Source: Pseudomonas monteilii NBRC 103158 = DSM 14164 (GTDB lineage: Bacteria > Pseudomonadota > Gammaproteobacteria > Pseudomonadales > Pseudomonadaceae). From it: a stretch of 64,000 nt of DNA. A model generated the notes under the pieces. It was not told the DNA's origin, searched no databases, and worked only from the letters and a program-made list of their open reading frames with translations. The position numbers and the translations under genes were made by a program. The DNA lies in assembly GCF_000730605.1 (NCBI RefSeq), contig NZ_BBIS01000023.1:1-64000 (forward strand). The letters run 5' to 3'. Positions 41,747 to 49,838 of this stretch are shown here, in pieces (the stretch's first letter is position 1; the number at the start of each line of letters is the position of its first letter).

Positions 41747-42259
41747 TCATCTCAGCTCATATGCGTAGATTTTCTCGGCCTCCATCTGGTAACCGGCATC
41801 GGCCAGTTCGCTGCTGGAGGCTCTAACCTGCATTTTTCCCTCGATCCAGTAGGGCTGGTAGAGGTCTTCGACGCGTACGCCCATTTCGCTGAAAATATGC
41901 ACGATCTGGTTTGACGGTGGCGGGGGCACGTGGATGCACGCGCCGTAGTACGGCACCAGCAGGAACTCGGTGGTGCGGCCTTCTTCGCTGACCTCAAGCG
42001 GCACGATGTAGCCGGGCAGTTTGATTTGCTGGCCGTCAAGGCTTTTCACCACGGGCGCGTCGGGGGCTTGCTGGCGCGCGGGTGGGGCGGACTCGGCAGA
42101 CAGGGCGTTGCTGAGCTGTGACATGTCATGCAGCGGCGCCAGTTGTGGCGGGATGACCGGGGCGCCTTCGGGGATCAGGGCGGGCCAGTCCAGCTCCTTG
42201 GGTTCGGCGGCCCACAGAGGCATCGCTATCAGCAATAGCAGGGCCAGCAACATGAGCAT
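41747..42259 (-). CDS. DUF3299 exported protein
   Basis: A 170-residue protein with an N-terminal signal (MLMLLALLLLIAMPLWAAEP). The mature part contains the DUF3299 segment (KLPGYIVPLEVSEEGRTTEFLLVPYYGACIHVPPPPSNQIV). The frame extends to an ATG at 42313, but that adds 18 residues encoded by a REP element. The ATG at 42259 has AAAGG six nt upstream and gives a clean signal peptide, so it is preferred. It is the last gene of the operon behind the Zur-like site. Biochemical function is unknown. Confidence 0.8.
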   Translation of the reverse strand: MLMLLALLLLIAMPLWAAEPKELDWPALIPEGAPVIPPQLAPLHDMSQLSNALSAESAPPARQQAPDAPVVKSLDGQQIKLPGYIVPLEVSEEGRTTEFLLVPYYGACIHVPPPPSNQIVHIFSEMGVRVEDLYQPYWIEGKMQVRASSSELADAGYQMEAEKIYAYELR

Positions 42260-42265
42260 TGCAGG

Positions 42266-42296
42266 CCTTTTCGCGGGCGTGCCCGCGAAGCAGGCG
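42266..42296. repeat. Single REP element
   Basis: CCTTTTCGCGGGCGTGCCCGCGAAGCAGG forms a GC stem with core CGCGGGC/GCCCGCG. It lies between the permease stop and the preferred DUF3299 start. Confidence 0.75.
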
Positions 42297-42322
42297 ATGA
42301 GGTTTCTGATCATTGCAGGCTC

Positions 42323-43588
42323 TTAAAGATGAATGGACAGGCCATCAGCCAGCGACTGCCTGTAGGCTCGCCAAGCCGGCACGCTACCCATCAGCAACGC
42401 AGCCCCCAGGATGATAGCCAGCAAGGTCCATTCATGGGTACTCGGCAGGGCCAGTGGCAGATACAAACCATAGTTGGCCTGCACATACCCTTGTGCCAAG
42501 GCGATACCCGCATACAGCAGGCCCAGCCCGGCCACGATCCCGACCGCCGCCAGTGACAGTGCCTCCAGCACCAGCAGCCCCGCGATATGCCACGGCCTGG
42601 CCCCGACCGACCGCAAGATTGCCATTTCTCGCCGGCGCTCGTTGAGGCTGGTAAGAATCGCCGTGAGCATGCCGATCAAGCCGGTCAGCACCACGAACAG
42701 CGACACCACGAACAACGCCTGTTCCGCCGTGCCCATCAGGCTCCACAACTCTTGCAGGGCCACCCCAGGCAGGATCGCCAGCAGCGGCTCGCTGCGATAT
42801 TCGTTGATTTCCCGCTGTAGGCTGAACGTCGCGATCTTGTTGTTCAGGCCCAGCATGAACGCGGTGATGGCGGCAGGTTGCAGGTCCATCGTGCGTGCCT
42901 GCTCTGCACTGATGCGCCCGGCGCCACGGGCCGGTACGCCGTTGTGCCAGTCGATATGGATAGCCTCCATGCCGCCCAGGCTGATATGCAGTGTGCGGTC
43001 GACCGGTGTGCCGGTGCGCTTGAGCACGCCAACCACGGTGAACGGCTTGTCGTCATGCTTGACCAGGCTGATCGCTGCCACGCCATGGGCCAGCACCAGC
43101 TTGTCACCCAGCTTGTAGTGCAATGCCTCGGCGACTTCGGCACCGAGTACCACCTCGAACGGGTCGCTGGCGAACTCACGCCCCTGGCTCAATTCCAGGT
43201 GCTGACGGCGGCCGTATTGGTAATGCTCGAAGTAATCCGTCGTGGTGCCCATCACCCGGTAGCCGCGATGCGAGTCGCCCAGCGAGATAGGGATCGCCCA
43301 CTTCACCCGCGGGTCCTGCGCATAGTGCTGGAAGCTGTCCCAGCGGATGTTGTTGGTCGCGTTGCCAATGCGGAATACCGAATACAGCAGCAGGTTCACC
43401 GAGCCGGAGCGGGCGCCGACAATCAGGTCGGTACCGCTGATGGTGCTGGCGAAGCTGGCGCGGGCCTCGGTGCGAACGCGCTCCACGGCCAGCAGCAGGC
43501 ACACCGACAGGGCGATGGCAAACGCGGTGAGGAAGGCGGTGAAACGGCGGTTGGCCAGGCTGGCCAAGGCAAGGCGGAGCAGGTACAT
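42323..43588 (-). CDS. ABC transporter permease, FtsX/MacB-like
   Basis: A 421-residue inner-membrane protein. One hydrophobic segment is near residue 20 (FTAFLTAFAIALSVCLLLAV). A large periplasmic MacB-like region follows, to about residue 290. Three more helices come last (VVSLFVVLTGLIGMLTAILT, GLLVLEALSLAAVGIVAGLG, LLAIILGAALLMGSVPAW). This is the four-helix plan of FtsX-family type VII ABC systems, which extrude or mobilise substrates from the periplasmic side. The start overlaps the ATPase stop (ATGA). The frame upstream of 43588 is antisense noise. Confidence 0.9.
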   Translation of the reverse strand: MYLLRLALASLANRRFTAFLTAFAIALSVCLLLAVERVRTEARASFASTISGTDLIVGARSGSVNLLLYSVFRIGNATNNIRWDSFQHYAQDPRVKWAIPISLGDSHRGYRVMGTTTDYFEHYQYGRRQHLELSQGREFASDPFEVVLGAEVAEALHYKLGDKLVLAHGVAAISLVKHDDKPFTVVGVLKRTGTPVDRTLHISLGGMEAIHIDWHNGVPARGAGRISAEQARTMDLQPAAITAFMLGLNNKIATFSLQREINEYRSEPLLAILPGVALQELWSLMGTAEQALFVVSLFVVLTGLIGMLTAILTSLNERRREMAILRSVGARPWHIAGLLVLEALSLAAVGIVAGLGLLYAGIALAQGYVQANYGLYLPLALPSTHEWTLLAIILGAALLMGSVPAWRAYRQSLADGLSIHL

Positions 43589-44298
43589 CAGGCCTCCCGG
43601 GGCTTGGCGGCGCGGTTGAGGTCGGCCAGGGAAAGGTGGCGGTCGAACAGTGGCGCCAGGCTCTGGTCGTGGCTGACGAACAGCAGGCTGGCACCGGCGG
43701 CGCGGCATTCTTCGAACAGCAGGCGGATGAACGCTTCACGGGTATCGGCGTCCAGCGCCGAGGTCGGTTCGTCGGCGATCACCAACTCGGGCTGGCCGAT
43801 CAGTGCGCGGGCGGCGGCCACCCGTTGTTGCTGGCCGATCGACAGGCTGTCGGCGCGGCGGGCGAGCAGGCCGGAGTCATCCAGCCCCAGGTGGGCCAGC
43901 AACGTGCTGGCTGCCTGGTCGACACTGCCATGGCGCTGCTCGGCGCGGGCCTTGCGGCTGCTTGAGAAGCGGCAGGGCAGTTCGACGTTTTCGCGTACCG
44001 ACAGGAACGGCAGCAGGTTGAACTGTTGGAAGATATAACCCGTGTGGTCGACGCGGAAGCGGTCACGCGCACCCTGGCCCAGGCTGCCAAGGTCCTGGCC
44101 AAGCAACTGGATGCGGCCCTGAGCCGGTACGTTCACGCCGCCCAGCAGGCCCAGCAAGGTTGTCTTGCCACTGCCGCTGGGGCCTTTGAGGAACAGGGCT
44201 TCACCCGTGTCCAGGTGGAAGGCCGGAATATCCAGCAGCGGCGGCTGACCTGGCCAGGCGTAAACCAGGTCGTGCAGTTCGATCAGCGACTGGCTCAT
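43588..44298 (-). CDS. ABC transporter ATP-binding protein, LolD/MacB-type
   Basis: A 236-residue ATPase. Walker A GPSGSGKT is near residue 39, Q-loop in GYIFQQFNLLPFLSV, signature LSIGQQQR near residue 151 and Walker B LVIADEPTSALD near residue 171. It abuts the DUF2796 gene and overlaps the permease gene, and forms its energising subunit. Confidence 0.93.
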   Translation of the reverse strand: MSQSLIELHDLVYAWPGQPPLLDIPAFHLDTGEALFLKGPSGSGKTTLLGLLGGVNVPAQGRIQLLGQDLGSLGQGARDRFRVDHTGYIFQQFNLLPFLSVRENVELPCRFSSSRKARAEQRHGSVDQAASTLLAHLGLDDSGLLARRADSLSIGQQQRVAAARALIGQPELVIADEPTSALDADTREAFIRLLFEECRAAGASLLFVSHDQSLAPLFDRHLSLADLNRAAKPREA

Positions 44299-44874
44299 TC
44301 AGAAAGCGACCGCTGCCTTGGCCGGCGTGGCTTCCACACCTTTCTGGCCATTCGGGCCGATCAGTTGCACGTTGATCTTCTGAGTGGCCGGGAAGGCCTT
44401 GAACAGCGGCGCGAGGTCCACTTGCGCCAGTTTGTCGGGGTTGGCGCAGGTCAGCTGGTAGTGGGCGCCGATGTCGCTGTGCTGGTGGCCGTGCTCATGT
44501 TCGTCGCCATCTTCGTCGGCTTTCGGGGCGTCACCGAACAGCGGGCTTTCCAGTTCTTGCTGATCCTCTTTGCAGCCAGCGGCAGCAGAAAGGCCGAACA
44601 GCTTCAGGGGTTGTTCGAGCTGCTGGCGCACGGCGGCGACCTTGGCCTTGTCGGCACCGCTGTTGGCGGCATGTTCGAAGCCGACCAGGTTCATTGCCGG
44701 GCTGTCCAGTTCCAGCTCCAGGGTATTGCCATCGAGCACGGCGTTGAGCTTGGCGACGCCATGCTCGTGGGCGCCGAGGGTGCCATGGGCGTGGTCGTGA
44801 TCATGGTCATCGTGGGCATGGGCCACGGCCAGTGGCAGCAAGGCGAAGGGCAGGGCAAGCAGCAGGCGACGCAT
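44299..44874 (-). CDS. DUF2796 periplasmic histidine-rich zinc-binding protein
   Basis: A 191-residue exported protein. Signal peptide MRRLLLALPFALLPLAVAHA is followed at once by an HDDHDHDHAHG metal-binding stretch; a second His/Asp/Glu-rich stretch (DEDGDEHEHGHQHSD) is near residue 125. The DUF2796 family includes ZrgA-type zinc uptake proteins. It is the first gene of the operon that matches P. aeruginosa PA4063-PA4066, known as Zur-regulated (from memory). A Zur-like palindrome lies 35 nt upstream. Confidence 0.9.
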   Translation of the reverse strand: MRRLLLALPFALLPLAVAHAHDDHDHDHAHGTLGAHEHGVAKLNAVLDGNTLELELDSPAMNLVGFEHAANSGADKAKVAAVRQQLEQPLKLFGLSAAAGCKEDQQELESPLFGDAPKADEDGDEHEHGHQHSDIGAHYQLTCANPDKLAQVDLAPLFKAFPATQKINVQLIGPNGQKGVEATPAKAAVAF

Positions 44875-44901
44875 GGACGGCTCCGGGGAGGGCTGAATGA
44901 T

Positions 44902-44925
44902 TGAGTTATGTTATAACAACTTTTC
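44902..44925 (-). promoter_or_regulatory. Zur-like operator
   Basis: TGTTATAACA (44909-44918) is a perfect palindrome, extended to GTTATGTTATAACAAC. It fits the core of the gammaproteobacterial Zur box, GTTATA-like arms around an AT centre. It is 35 nt before the DUF2796 start and overlaps a TATAAC -10, so zinc-loaded Zur could block transcription. Confidence 0.6.
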
Positions 44926-45004
44926 TGCGCGCCGCCAGCCTGCGTGGCGCAGGTTTCATGTTGCGGTAGCATGGGTGCATTGACCTGGGTTCAAGGAATG
45001 CATC

Positions 45005-45349
45005 ATGAGAATTCGTGGACAGATTGGTAACTGGCCGGTGGACCTGACCATCGAGTTGGCGCCTGAGGAGTGGGCGCAGTTGGGGCGGCAGGTTGAGGTG
45101 CCAGTGGTGGCGCAGGCCGCAGCAACGCAAACCGTGGCGGCATCGAGACAGGATGATGGGCAATGGACTGCCGCACGTGAGGTGTTGCGCCTGGCGGGGC
45201 AGATGAGCGGGCCGGAATTGTTGGACAGGCTGGAGGGACTGGCGGGGAGTGCGGCGGCGGGCAAGCGGCTGCTGGTGCGCTTGCGGCACAGCAGTGAAGT
45301 GAAAGTGGAAAGTGGCGTGGATGCGCCGGTTTATCACTGGGTGGGGTAA
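45005..45349 (+). CDS. Small conserved hypothetical protein
   Basis: A 114-residue soluble protein (MRIRGQIGNWPVDLTIELAP) without signal or membrane segment. Its N-terminal 30 residues look like beta strands and residues 53-90 are helical. RBS AAGGAATG precedes the ATG. It is divergent from the Zur-like operon, and I cannot assign a function. Confidence 0.75.
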   Translation: MRIRGQIGNWPVDLTIELAPEEWAQLGRQVEVPVVAQAAATQTVAASRQDDGQWTAAREVLRLAGQMSGPELLDRLEGLAGSAAAGKRLLVRLRHSSEVKVESGVDAPVYHWVG

Positions 45350-45364
45350 AAGGGTCAGAATTTT

Positions 45365-45383
45365 GGGGCCGCAAAGCGGCCCC
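45365..45383. terminator. Hairpin between converging genes
   Basis: GGGGCCGC/GCGGCCCC (loop AAA) lies between the hypothetical gene and the thioredoxin gene stop codons. T-runs are poor, so it is a weak terminator at best. Confidence 0.4.
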
Positions 45384-45391
45384 CGGCATTC

Positions 45392-46264
45392 TCAGAACAT
45401 CGCCGCCGACAGCTTGCGGCGATACACGCCAACCAGCGGGTGATCGCCGCCGAGCAACTCGAACACCTGCAGCAACGCCTTCTGCGGCAGCCCGTTCTCA
45501 TAGCCACGGTTACGCTGGAACAGCTTCAGCAACCCCTCCAGCGCCGCCTCATACTGCTGACGCGCCAGCTGCTGAATGCTCAGCTGATAAGCCGCTTCGT
45601 CATCCTGTGGGTTCTGTGCCAGGCGGCTTTTCAGGTCCGCCACTTCTGGCAGGCTGGCTGCCTGGCGCAGGAAGGTCAGCTGGGCCTTGGCGCCGGCCAG
45701 TGCAGCCTTGTGCTCATCAGTCTTGACCGCATCCAGCACCACTTGGGCCTCGCCCAGCTCACCACGCTCGGCCAGGCAGCGGGCGTACAGGATCAGCGCC
45801 TCGGCATTGCTGTTGTCCTCACCCAGCAGCGCCTGCAACAGCGCTTCGGCTTCGGCAAAGCGGCTTTCGGCGAACAGCGCCTTGGCCTGTTCCAGTGGCG
45901 AAGCTGCAGGTGCGGCAGGCATCTGCACATGCGGTTCGAGCATGGCGCGAATCGCTGATTCCGGCTGGGCACCGGCAAAGCCGTCAACCGGCTGGCCGTC
46001 CTTGAACAGCACCACGGTCGGCAGGCTGCGGATGCCGAACTGGGCAACCACCTGTTGCTCCACGTCGCAGTTGATCTTGGCCAGCAGCAACTCGCCTTGG
46101 TAACCCTCGGCGATCTTGGCCAGCAATGGCATCAGCGCCTTGCACGGCGCACACCACTCGGCCCAGAAGTCCACCAGCACCGGCTTGTGGAAGGAGTTCT
46201 CGATCACCAGTTGCTGGAAGGTGGCATCTGTAGCGTCGAAAATGTAAGGCGTGTCTTGGGTCAT
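45392..46264 (-). CDS. ybbN: Thioredoxin-TPR protein CnoX (YbbN)
   Basis: A 290-residue cytoplasmic protein. Residues 1-110 are a thioredoxin domain with an intact WCAPCK active site (about residue 37). Residues 120-290 are a helical TPR-like domain. In E. coli CnoX is a holdase co-chaperone with an inactive SxxC site; the CxxC here implies it also has reductase activity. No close operon partner; the next gene 31 bp upstream is on the same strand. Confidence 0.92.
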   Translation of the reverse strand: MTQDTPYIFDATDATFQQLVIENSFHKPVLVDFWAEWCAPCKALMPLLAKIAEGYQGELLLAKINCDVEQQVVAQFGIRSLPTVVLFKDGQPVDGFAGAQPESAIRAMLEPHVQMPAAPAASPLEQAKALFAESRFAEAEALLQALLGEDNSNAEALILYARCLAERGELGEAQVVLDAVKTDEHKAALAGAKAQLTFLRQAASLPEVADLKSRLAQNPQDDEAAYQLSIQQLARQQYEAALEGLLKLFQRNRGYENGLPQKALLQVFELLGGDHPLVGVYRRKLSAAMF

Positions 46265-46295
46265 CGCGACTCTCGCAAACTCGTGTATGGCACCA

Positions 46296-46955
46296 CTATA
46301 AGGTGTCGCGGCTGGCGTGGTACAGGCTGACCCTGCGGAATTCGTGTGGCTCGGCCAGGTCTGGCAGGGTCAGCGCTTCGAGCACGCCCAACTGCTGGTA
46401 CAGCGGGTGGCTGAAGTCGCGTACCCGCGAGTCGGCCACCAACGCCTGGCGGCCGCGACAGAGGAAGGCATCCAGCAGCGGCAGGTTGGCGCGGTCGTAC
46501 AACACATCGGCAACCAGGATCAGGTCGAAACGGTCGTCTTCGGCAAAGAAGTCGCTGCTGTAGTTCAGCTCAACCCCGTTCAGCGCGGCATTGGCGCGGC
46601 AGGCATCGAGGGCCAGCGGGTCGAGGTCGCAGGCCACCACTTCCCGCGCACCCGCGCGTGCGGCGGCAATGCCGGCGACTCCGGAGCCGGCGCCAAAGTC
46701 CAGCACGCGCTTGCCTGCCACCCATTCAGGGCGTTCGGCCAGGTAGCGGGCCATGGCCAGGCCGCTGGCCCAGCAAAAGCTCCAGTAGGGCGGCTCTTCA
46801 AGAATGCGCCGGGTTTCTTCGCTGCTGAAGGCGCGGTCCATGTTCTGGTCGTCGATCAGCCACAGCTTCAGGTCGCAGCCGGGTAGCTCGCTGACCACCA
46901 GACGCGCTTCGCCGATCAGGCCACTGAGGGCCTGTTGCAGGGCCAGCGGAGCCAC
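46296..46955 (-). CDS. Class I SAM-dependent methyltransferase, PrmA/ETFBKMT-like
   Basis: A 219-residue methyltransferase. SAM-binding motif I is VLDFGAGSGVAGIAAAR (about residue 83), the acidic residue follows in VACDLDPLALDA, and the substrate-side loop is FDLILVADVLYD. This pattern matches protein lysine methyltransferases of the ETF-beta type, closer to those than to L11 methyltransferase. It uses a GTG start (VAPLALQQAL) that immediately follows the stop of the lipoprotein gene, so translation is coupled. Confidence 0.85.
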   Translation of the reverse strand: MAPLALQQALSGLIGEARLVVSELPGCDLKLWLIDDQNMDRAFSSEETRRILEEPPYWSFCWASGLAMARYLAERPEWVAGKRVLDFGAGSGVAGIAAARAGAREVVACDLDPLALDACRANAALNGVELNYSSDFFAEDDRFDLILVADVLYDRANLPLLDAFLCRGRQALVADSRVRDFSHPLYQQLGVLEALTLPDLAEPHEFRRVSLYHASRDTL

Positions 46956-47408
46956 TTACGGCGCCTTCTCGAAACGCAGCGGGCCGGTGCCCTGTGTCTG
47001 GGCTTGGGTAATGCGCACCGGTGGCAGGTGCATGATCAGCTGGCCGGAGCTGCTGGCCCGGCCACGCAGCTCGACCCGCGCACCGGCCGGGAAGGCCTCG
47101 GGGTTGAAGCGCAGGTGGTAGGGCAGGGCCTGGCCGGTACCGGTCAGGTTACTGCTGGCCAGCAGGCGTTGCGGGCGGTCGCGTTCGTCGATGACCAGCA
47201 AGGCAAGCTCCACGTCGGCACCGGCCGGGATTTCCAGCAAGGTGCCACTCAGTTCGCGCTGGTAGGCCGGCAACGGGCCGAGTACTTCGGCCTGTTTGGC
47301 CGCGCGGGCTGGCGTGGGCGCCGCAGGTGTATCGGTTTTGGGCCTGTCGCTGCCGCAAGCGGCGAGCAGGGCGGCGCAGCACAGCACGACGAGCGCTCGG
47401 TAGTGCAT
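46956..47408 (-). CDS. YbaY-family lipoprotein
   Basis: A 150-residue lipoprotein. The signal MHYRALVVLCCAALLAACGS carries a lipobox (LAAC) with the lipidated Cys at about residue 18. Residues 45-150 form the YbaY domain (LSGTLLEIPAGADVELALLV). The frame is open to 47867 only because it is antisense to nrdR. ATG at 47408 has AAGGA upstream. Role unknown; envelope location is inferred. Confidence 0.87.
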   Translation of the reverse strand: MHYRALVVLCCAALLAACGSDRPKTDTPAAPTPARAAKQAEVLGPLPAYQRELSGTLLEIPAGADVELALLVIDERDRPQRLLASSNLTGTGQALPYHLRFNPEAFPAGARVELRGRASSSGQLIMHLPPVRITQAQTQGTGPLRFEKAP

Positions 47409-47514
47409 GGGGTAGTCCTTCGCGGGCAGAATTCCCATGGATGTTAACCCCTTTGGCTTGTCTTGCCAGTGCAATGCGCTACCATGGCCCTCCCTTTTTT
47501 TGTTGCCTGCCACC

Positions 47515-47979
47515 ATGCACTGTCCCTTTTGCGGTGCCAACGACACCAAGGTCATCGACTCTCGCCTCGTCGCCGAGGGCGAGCAGGTGCGCCGCCGCCG
47601 CGAATGCGTGGCCTGTGGCGAGCGTTTCACCACCTTCGAAACCGCCGAGCTGGTGCTGCCCCGGCTGATCAAGCAGGACGGCACACGCCAGCCCTTCGAC
47701 GAAGACAAGCTGCGTGCCGGCATGCAACGGGCCCTGGAGAAGCGCCCGGTCAGCGTCGAGCGCCTGGAAGCGGCCCTGGCGCACATCAAGAGCCGGCTGC
47801 GCGCCACTGGCGAGCGCGAGGTGAAATCGCTGGTGGTGGGTGAAATGGTCATGGCCGAGCTGCGCAAGCTCGACGAAGTGGCCTACATCCGCTTTGCCTC
47901 GGTGTACCGGCGCTTCCAGGACCTGGACGAGTTCCGCGAAGAAATCGACCGCCTGGCCCGTGAGCCAGCTAAAGAGTGA
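47515..47979 (+). CDS. nrdR: Transcriptional repressor NrdR
   Basis: A 154-residue regulator of ribonucleotide reductase genes. The N-terminal zinc ribbon has CPFC (residue 3) and CVAC (residue 31); an ATP-cone domain follows at about residues 49-139 ([20 protein letters not shown]). It starts the riboflavin cluster; the ribD start follows within 3 nt. The ATG at 47515 lacks a strong RBS but gives the invariant MHCPFCGA N-terminus. Confidence 0.96.
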   Translation: MHCPFCGANDTKVIDSRLVAEGEQVRRRRECVACGERFTTFETAELVLPRLIKQDGTRQPFDEDKLRAGMQRALEKRPVSVERLEAALAHIKSRLRATGEREVKSLVVGEMVMAELRKLDEVAYIRFASVYRRFQDLDEFREEIDRLAREPAKE

Positions 47980-47981
47980 AC

Positions 47982-49112
47982 ATGCCCAGCCAAGCCGCCA
48001 TCCTTGACGCCCATTACATGGCCCGCGCGCTGGAGCTGGCGCGCAAAGGCCTGTACACCACCCACCCGAACCCGCGTGTAGGCTGCGTGATCGTGCGCGA
48101 CGGCGAAGTGGTCGGCGAAGGCTGGCACGTGCGCGCCGGCGAGCCGCATGCCGAAGTGCATGCCCTGCGCCAGGCCGGTGAGCGTGCCCGTGGTGCCTGC
48201 GCCTACGTCACCCTGGAGCCGTGCAGCCACCATGGCCGCACGCCGCCCTGTGCCGAAGCGCTGGTCAAGGCCGGTGTGGCGCGTGTGGTGGCCGCCATGC
48301 AGGACCCTAACCCGCAAGTGGCGGGGCAAGGCCTGCGGCGTTTGGCCGAGGCGGGTATCGTAGTGGCCAGCGGCGTGCTCGAAGCCGATGCCCGCGCACT
48401 CAACCCGGGCTTTCTCAAGCGCATGGAACATGGCCTGCCGTTCGTGCGCGCCAAGCTGGCCATGAGCCTGGATGGCCGCACCGCCATGGCCAGTGGCGAA
48501 AGCCAGTGGATCACCGGCCCGGCTGCCCGTTCCGCAGTGCAGCGCCTACGCGCCCGTTCCAGCGTGGTGCTGACCAGCGCTGCCAGTGTGCTGGCCGACA
48601 ACGCCCGCATGACCGTGCGCGGTGACGAGTTGGGCCTGGACCCCGAAACCACCGCCCTGGCGCTCAGCCGCACACCGCTGCGCGTGCTGGTCGATGGCCG
48701 CCTGCGCCTGCCACTGGATGCACCGTTCTTCCAGGCCGGCCCGGTGCTGGTGGTGACGGCTGTCGCAGATGACCCGCGCTATGCCGCTGCCGGCCACGAG
48801 TTGCTCAGCCTGCCGGGTGACAATGGCCAGGTCGATCTGCCTGCGCTGCTGCAAGCCCTGGCGGCCCGTGGCGTCAACGAAATCCTGCTGGAAGCCGGTG
48901 CGGGCCTGGTGGGTGCTTTTGCCCGGCAAGGCCTGGTCGACGAGTTCCAGCTGTTCGTCGCCGGCACTATCCTCGGCTCCAACGCCCGCCCGTTGCTGGA
49001 CTGGCCGCTGGACAAGATGAGCGAAGCACCGCGGCTGAAAATTACCGAAATGCGCGCAGTGGGCGATGACTGGCGGGTCACGGCCATCCCCCTGCCGGCG
49101 CCCGGCGTATAA
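47982..49112 (+). CDS. ribD: Riboflavin biosynthesis deaminase/reductase RibD
   Basis: A 376-residue bifunctional enzyme catalysing the second and third pathway steps. The N-terminal cytidine-deaminase-like domain has the zinc site HAEVHAL (about residue 50) and EPCSHHGRTPPC (about residue 74). The C-terminal reductase domain spans about residues 146-370 (AKLAMSLDGRTAMASGES). A GTG two codons earlier (47976) is also possible. It lies between nrdR and ribE. Confidence 0.96.
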   Translation: MPSQAAILDAHYMARALELARKGLYTTHPNPRVGCVIVRDGEVVGEGWHVRAGEPHAEVHALRQAGERARGACAYVTLEPCSHHGRTPPCAEALVKAGVARVVAAMQDPNPQVAGQGLRRLAEAGIVVASGVLEADARALNPGFLKRMEHGLPFVRAKLAMSLDGRTAMASGESQWITGPAARSAVQRLRARSSVVLTSAASVLADNARMTVRGDELGLDPETTALALSRTPLRVLVDGRLRLPLDAPFFQAGPVLVVTAVADDPRYAAAGHELLSLPGDNGQVDLPALLQALAARGVNEILLEAGAGLVGAFARQGLVDEFQLFVAGTILGSNARPLLDWPLDKMSEAPRLKITEMRAVGDDWRVTAIPLPAPGV

Positions 49113-49154
49113 TGCCGGGCTTGCCCCGTGCAAACCGTTTTTGAGGAAGACCCC

Positions 49155-49820
49155 ATGTTCACCGGCATCATCGAATCCATCGGCACCATCCGCAGCCTCA
49201 ACCCCAAGGGTGGCGACGTGCGCGTCTACGTCGAAACCGGCAAGCTCGACCTGGGTGACGTCAAGCTCGGCGACAGCATCGCCGTCAACGGTGTGTGCCT
49301 GACCGCTGTCGAACTGCCGGGTGACGGCTTCTGGGCCGACGTCAGCGTCGAAACGCTCAAGCGCACCGCGTTCATCGACCTCAAGAGTGGCAGCAAGGTC
49401 AACCTGGAAAAGGCCCTGACCCCCACCACCCGCCTGGGCGGGCACCTGGTCAGCGGCCACGTCGACGGTGTTGGTGAAATCATCTCGCGCAGCGATAACG
49501 CCCGCGCCATCCAGTTCCGCGTGCGTGCCCCCAAGGAACTGGCCAAGTACATCGCCCACAAGGGTTCGATCACCGTCGACGGCACCAGCCTGACGGTCAA
49601 TGAGGTCAATGGCGCCGAGTTCGAGCTGACCATTGTCCCGCACACCCTGTCCGAAACCATCATGGCCGACTACCGCGCAGGGCGTCGGGTAAACCTTGAG
49701 GTCGACCTGCTGGCCCGTTACCTGGAGCGCTTGCTGCTGGGTGACAAGGCCGCTGAACCGAGCAAGGGCAGTGGCATTACCGAAAGCTTCCTGGCCGCCA
49801 ACGGCTTCTTGAAATCCTGA
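49155..49820 (+). CDS. ribE: Riboflavin synthase alpha chain
   Basis: A 221-residue riboflavin synthase, converting two lumazines to riboflavin. It has two lumazine-binding barrels, beginning MFTGIIESIGTI and at about residue 98 (GHLVSGHVDGVGEI). The catalytic MFTG N-terminus requires the ATG at 49155, not the open frame upstream. It lies 42 bp after ribD. Confidence 0.96.
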   Translation: MFTGIIESIGTIRSLNPKGGDVRVYVETGKLDLGDVKLGDSIAVNGVCLTAVELPGDGFWADVSVETLKRTAFIDLKSGSKVNLEKALTPTTRLGGHLVSGHVDGVGEIISRSDNARAIQFRVRAPKELAKYIAHKGSITVDGTSLTVNEVNGAEFELTIVPHTLSETIMADYRAGRRVNLEVDLLARYLERLLLGDKAAEPSKGSGITESFLAANGFLKS

Positions 49821-49838
49821 TTGAGAAGGGGGTGCCGC

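Noticed and set aside
42260..42313. Earlier ATG for the DUF3299 protein
   Set aside because: The extra residues are encoded by a REP element and would put a charged stretch before the signal peptide; the ATG at 42259 has a better RBS.
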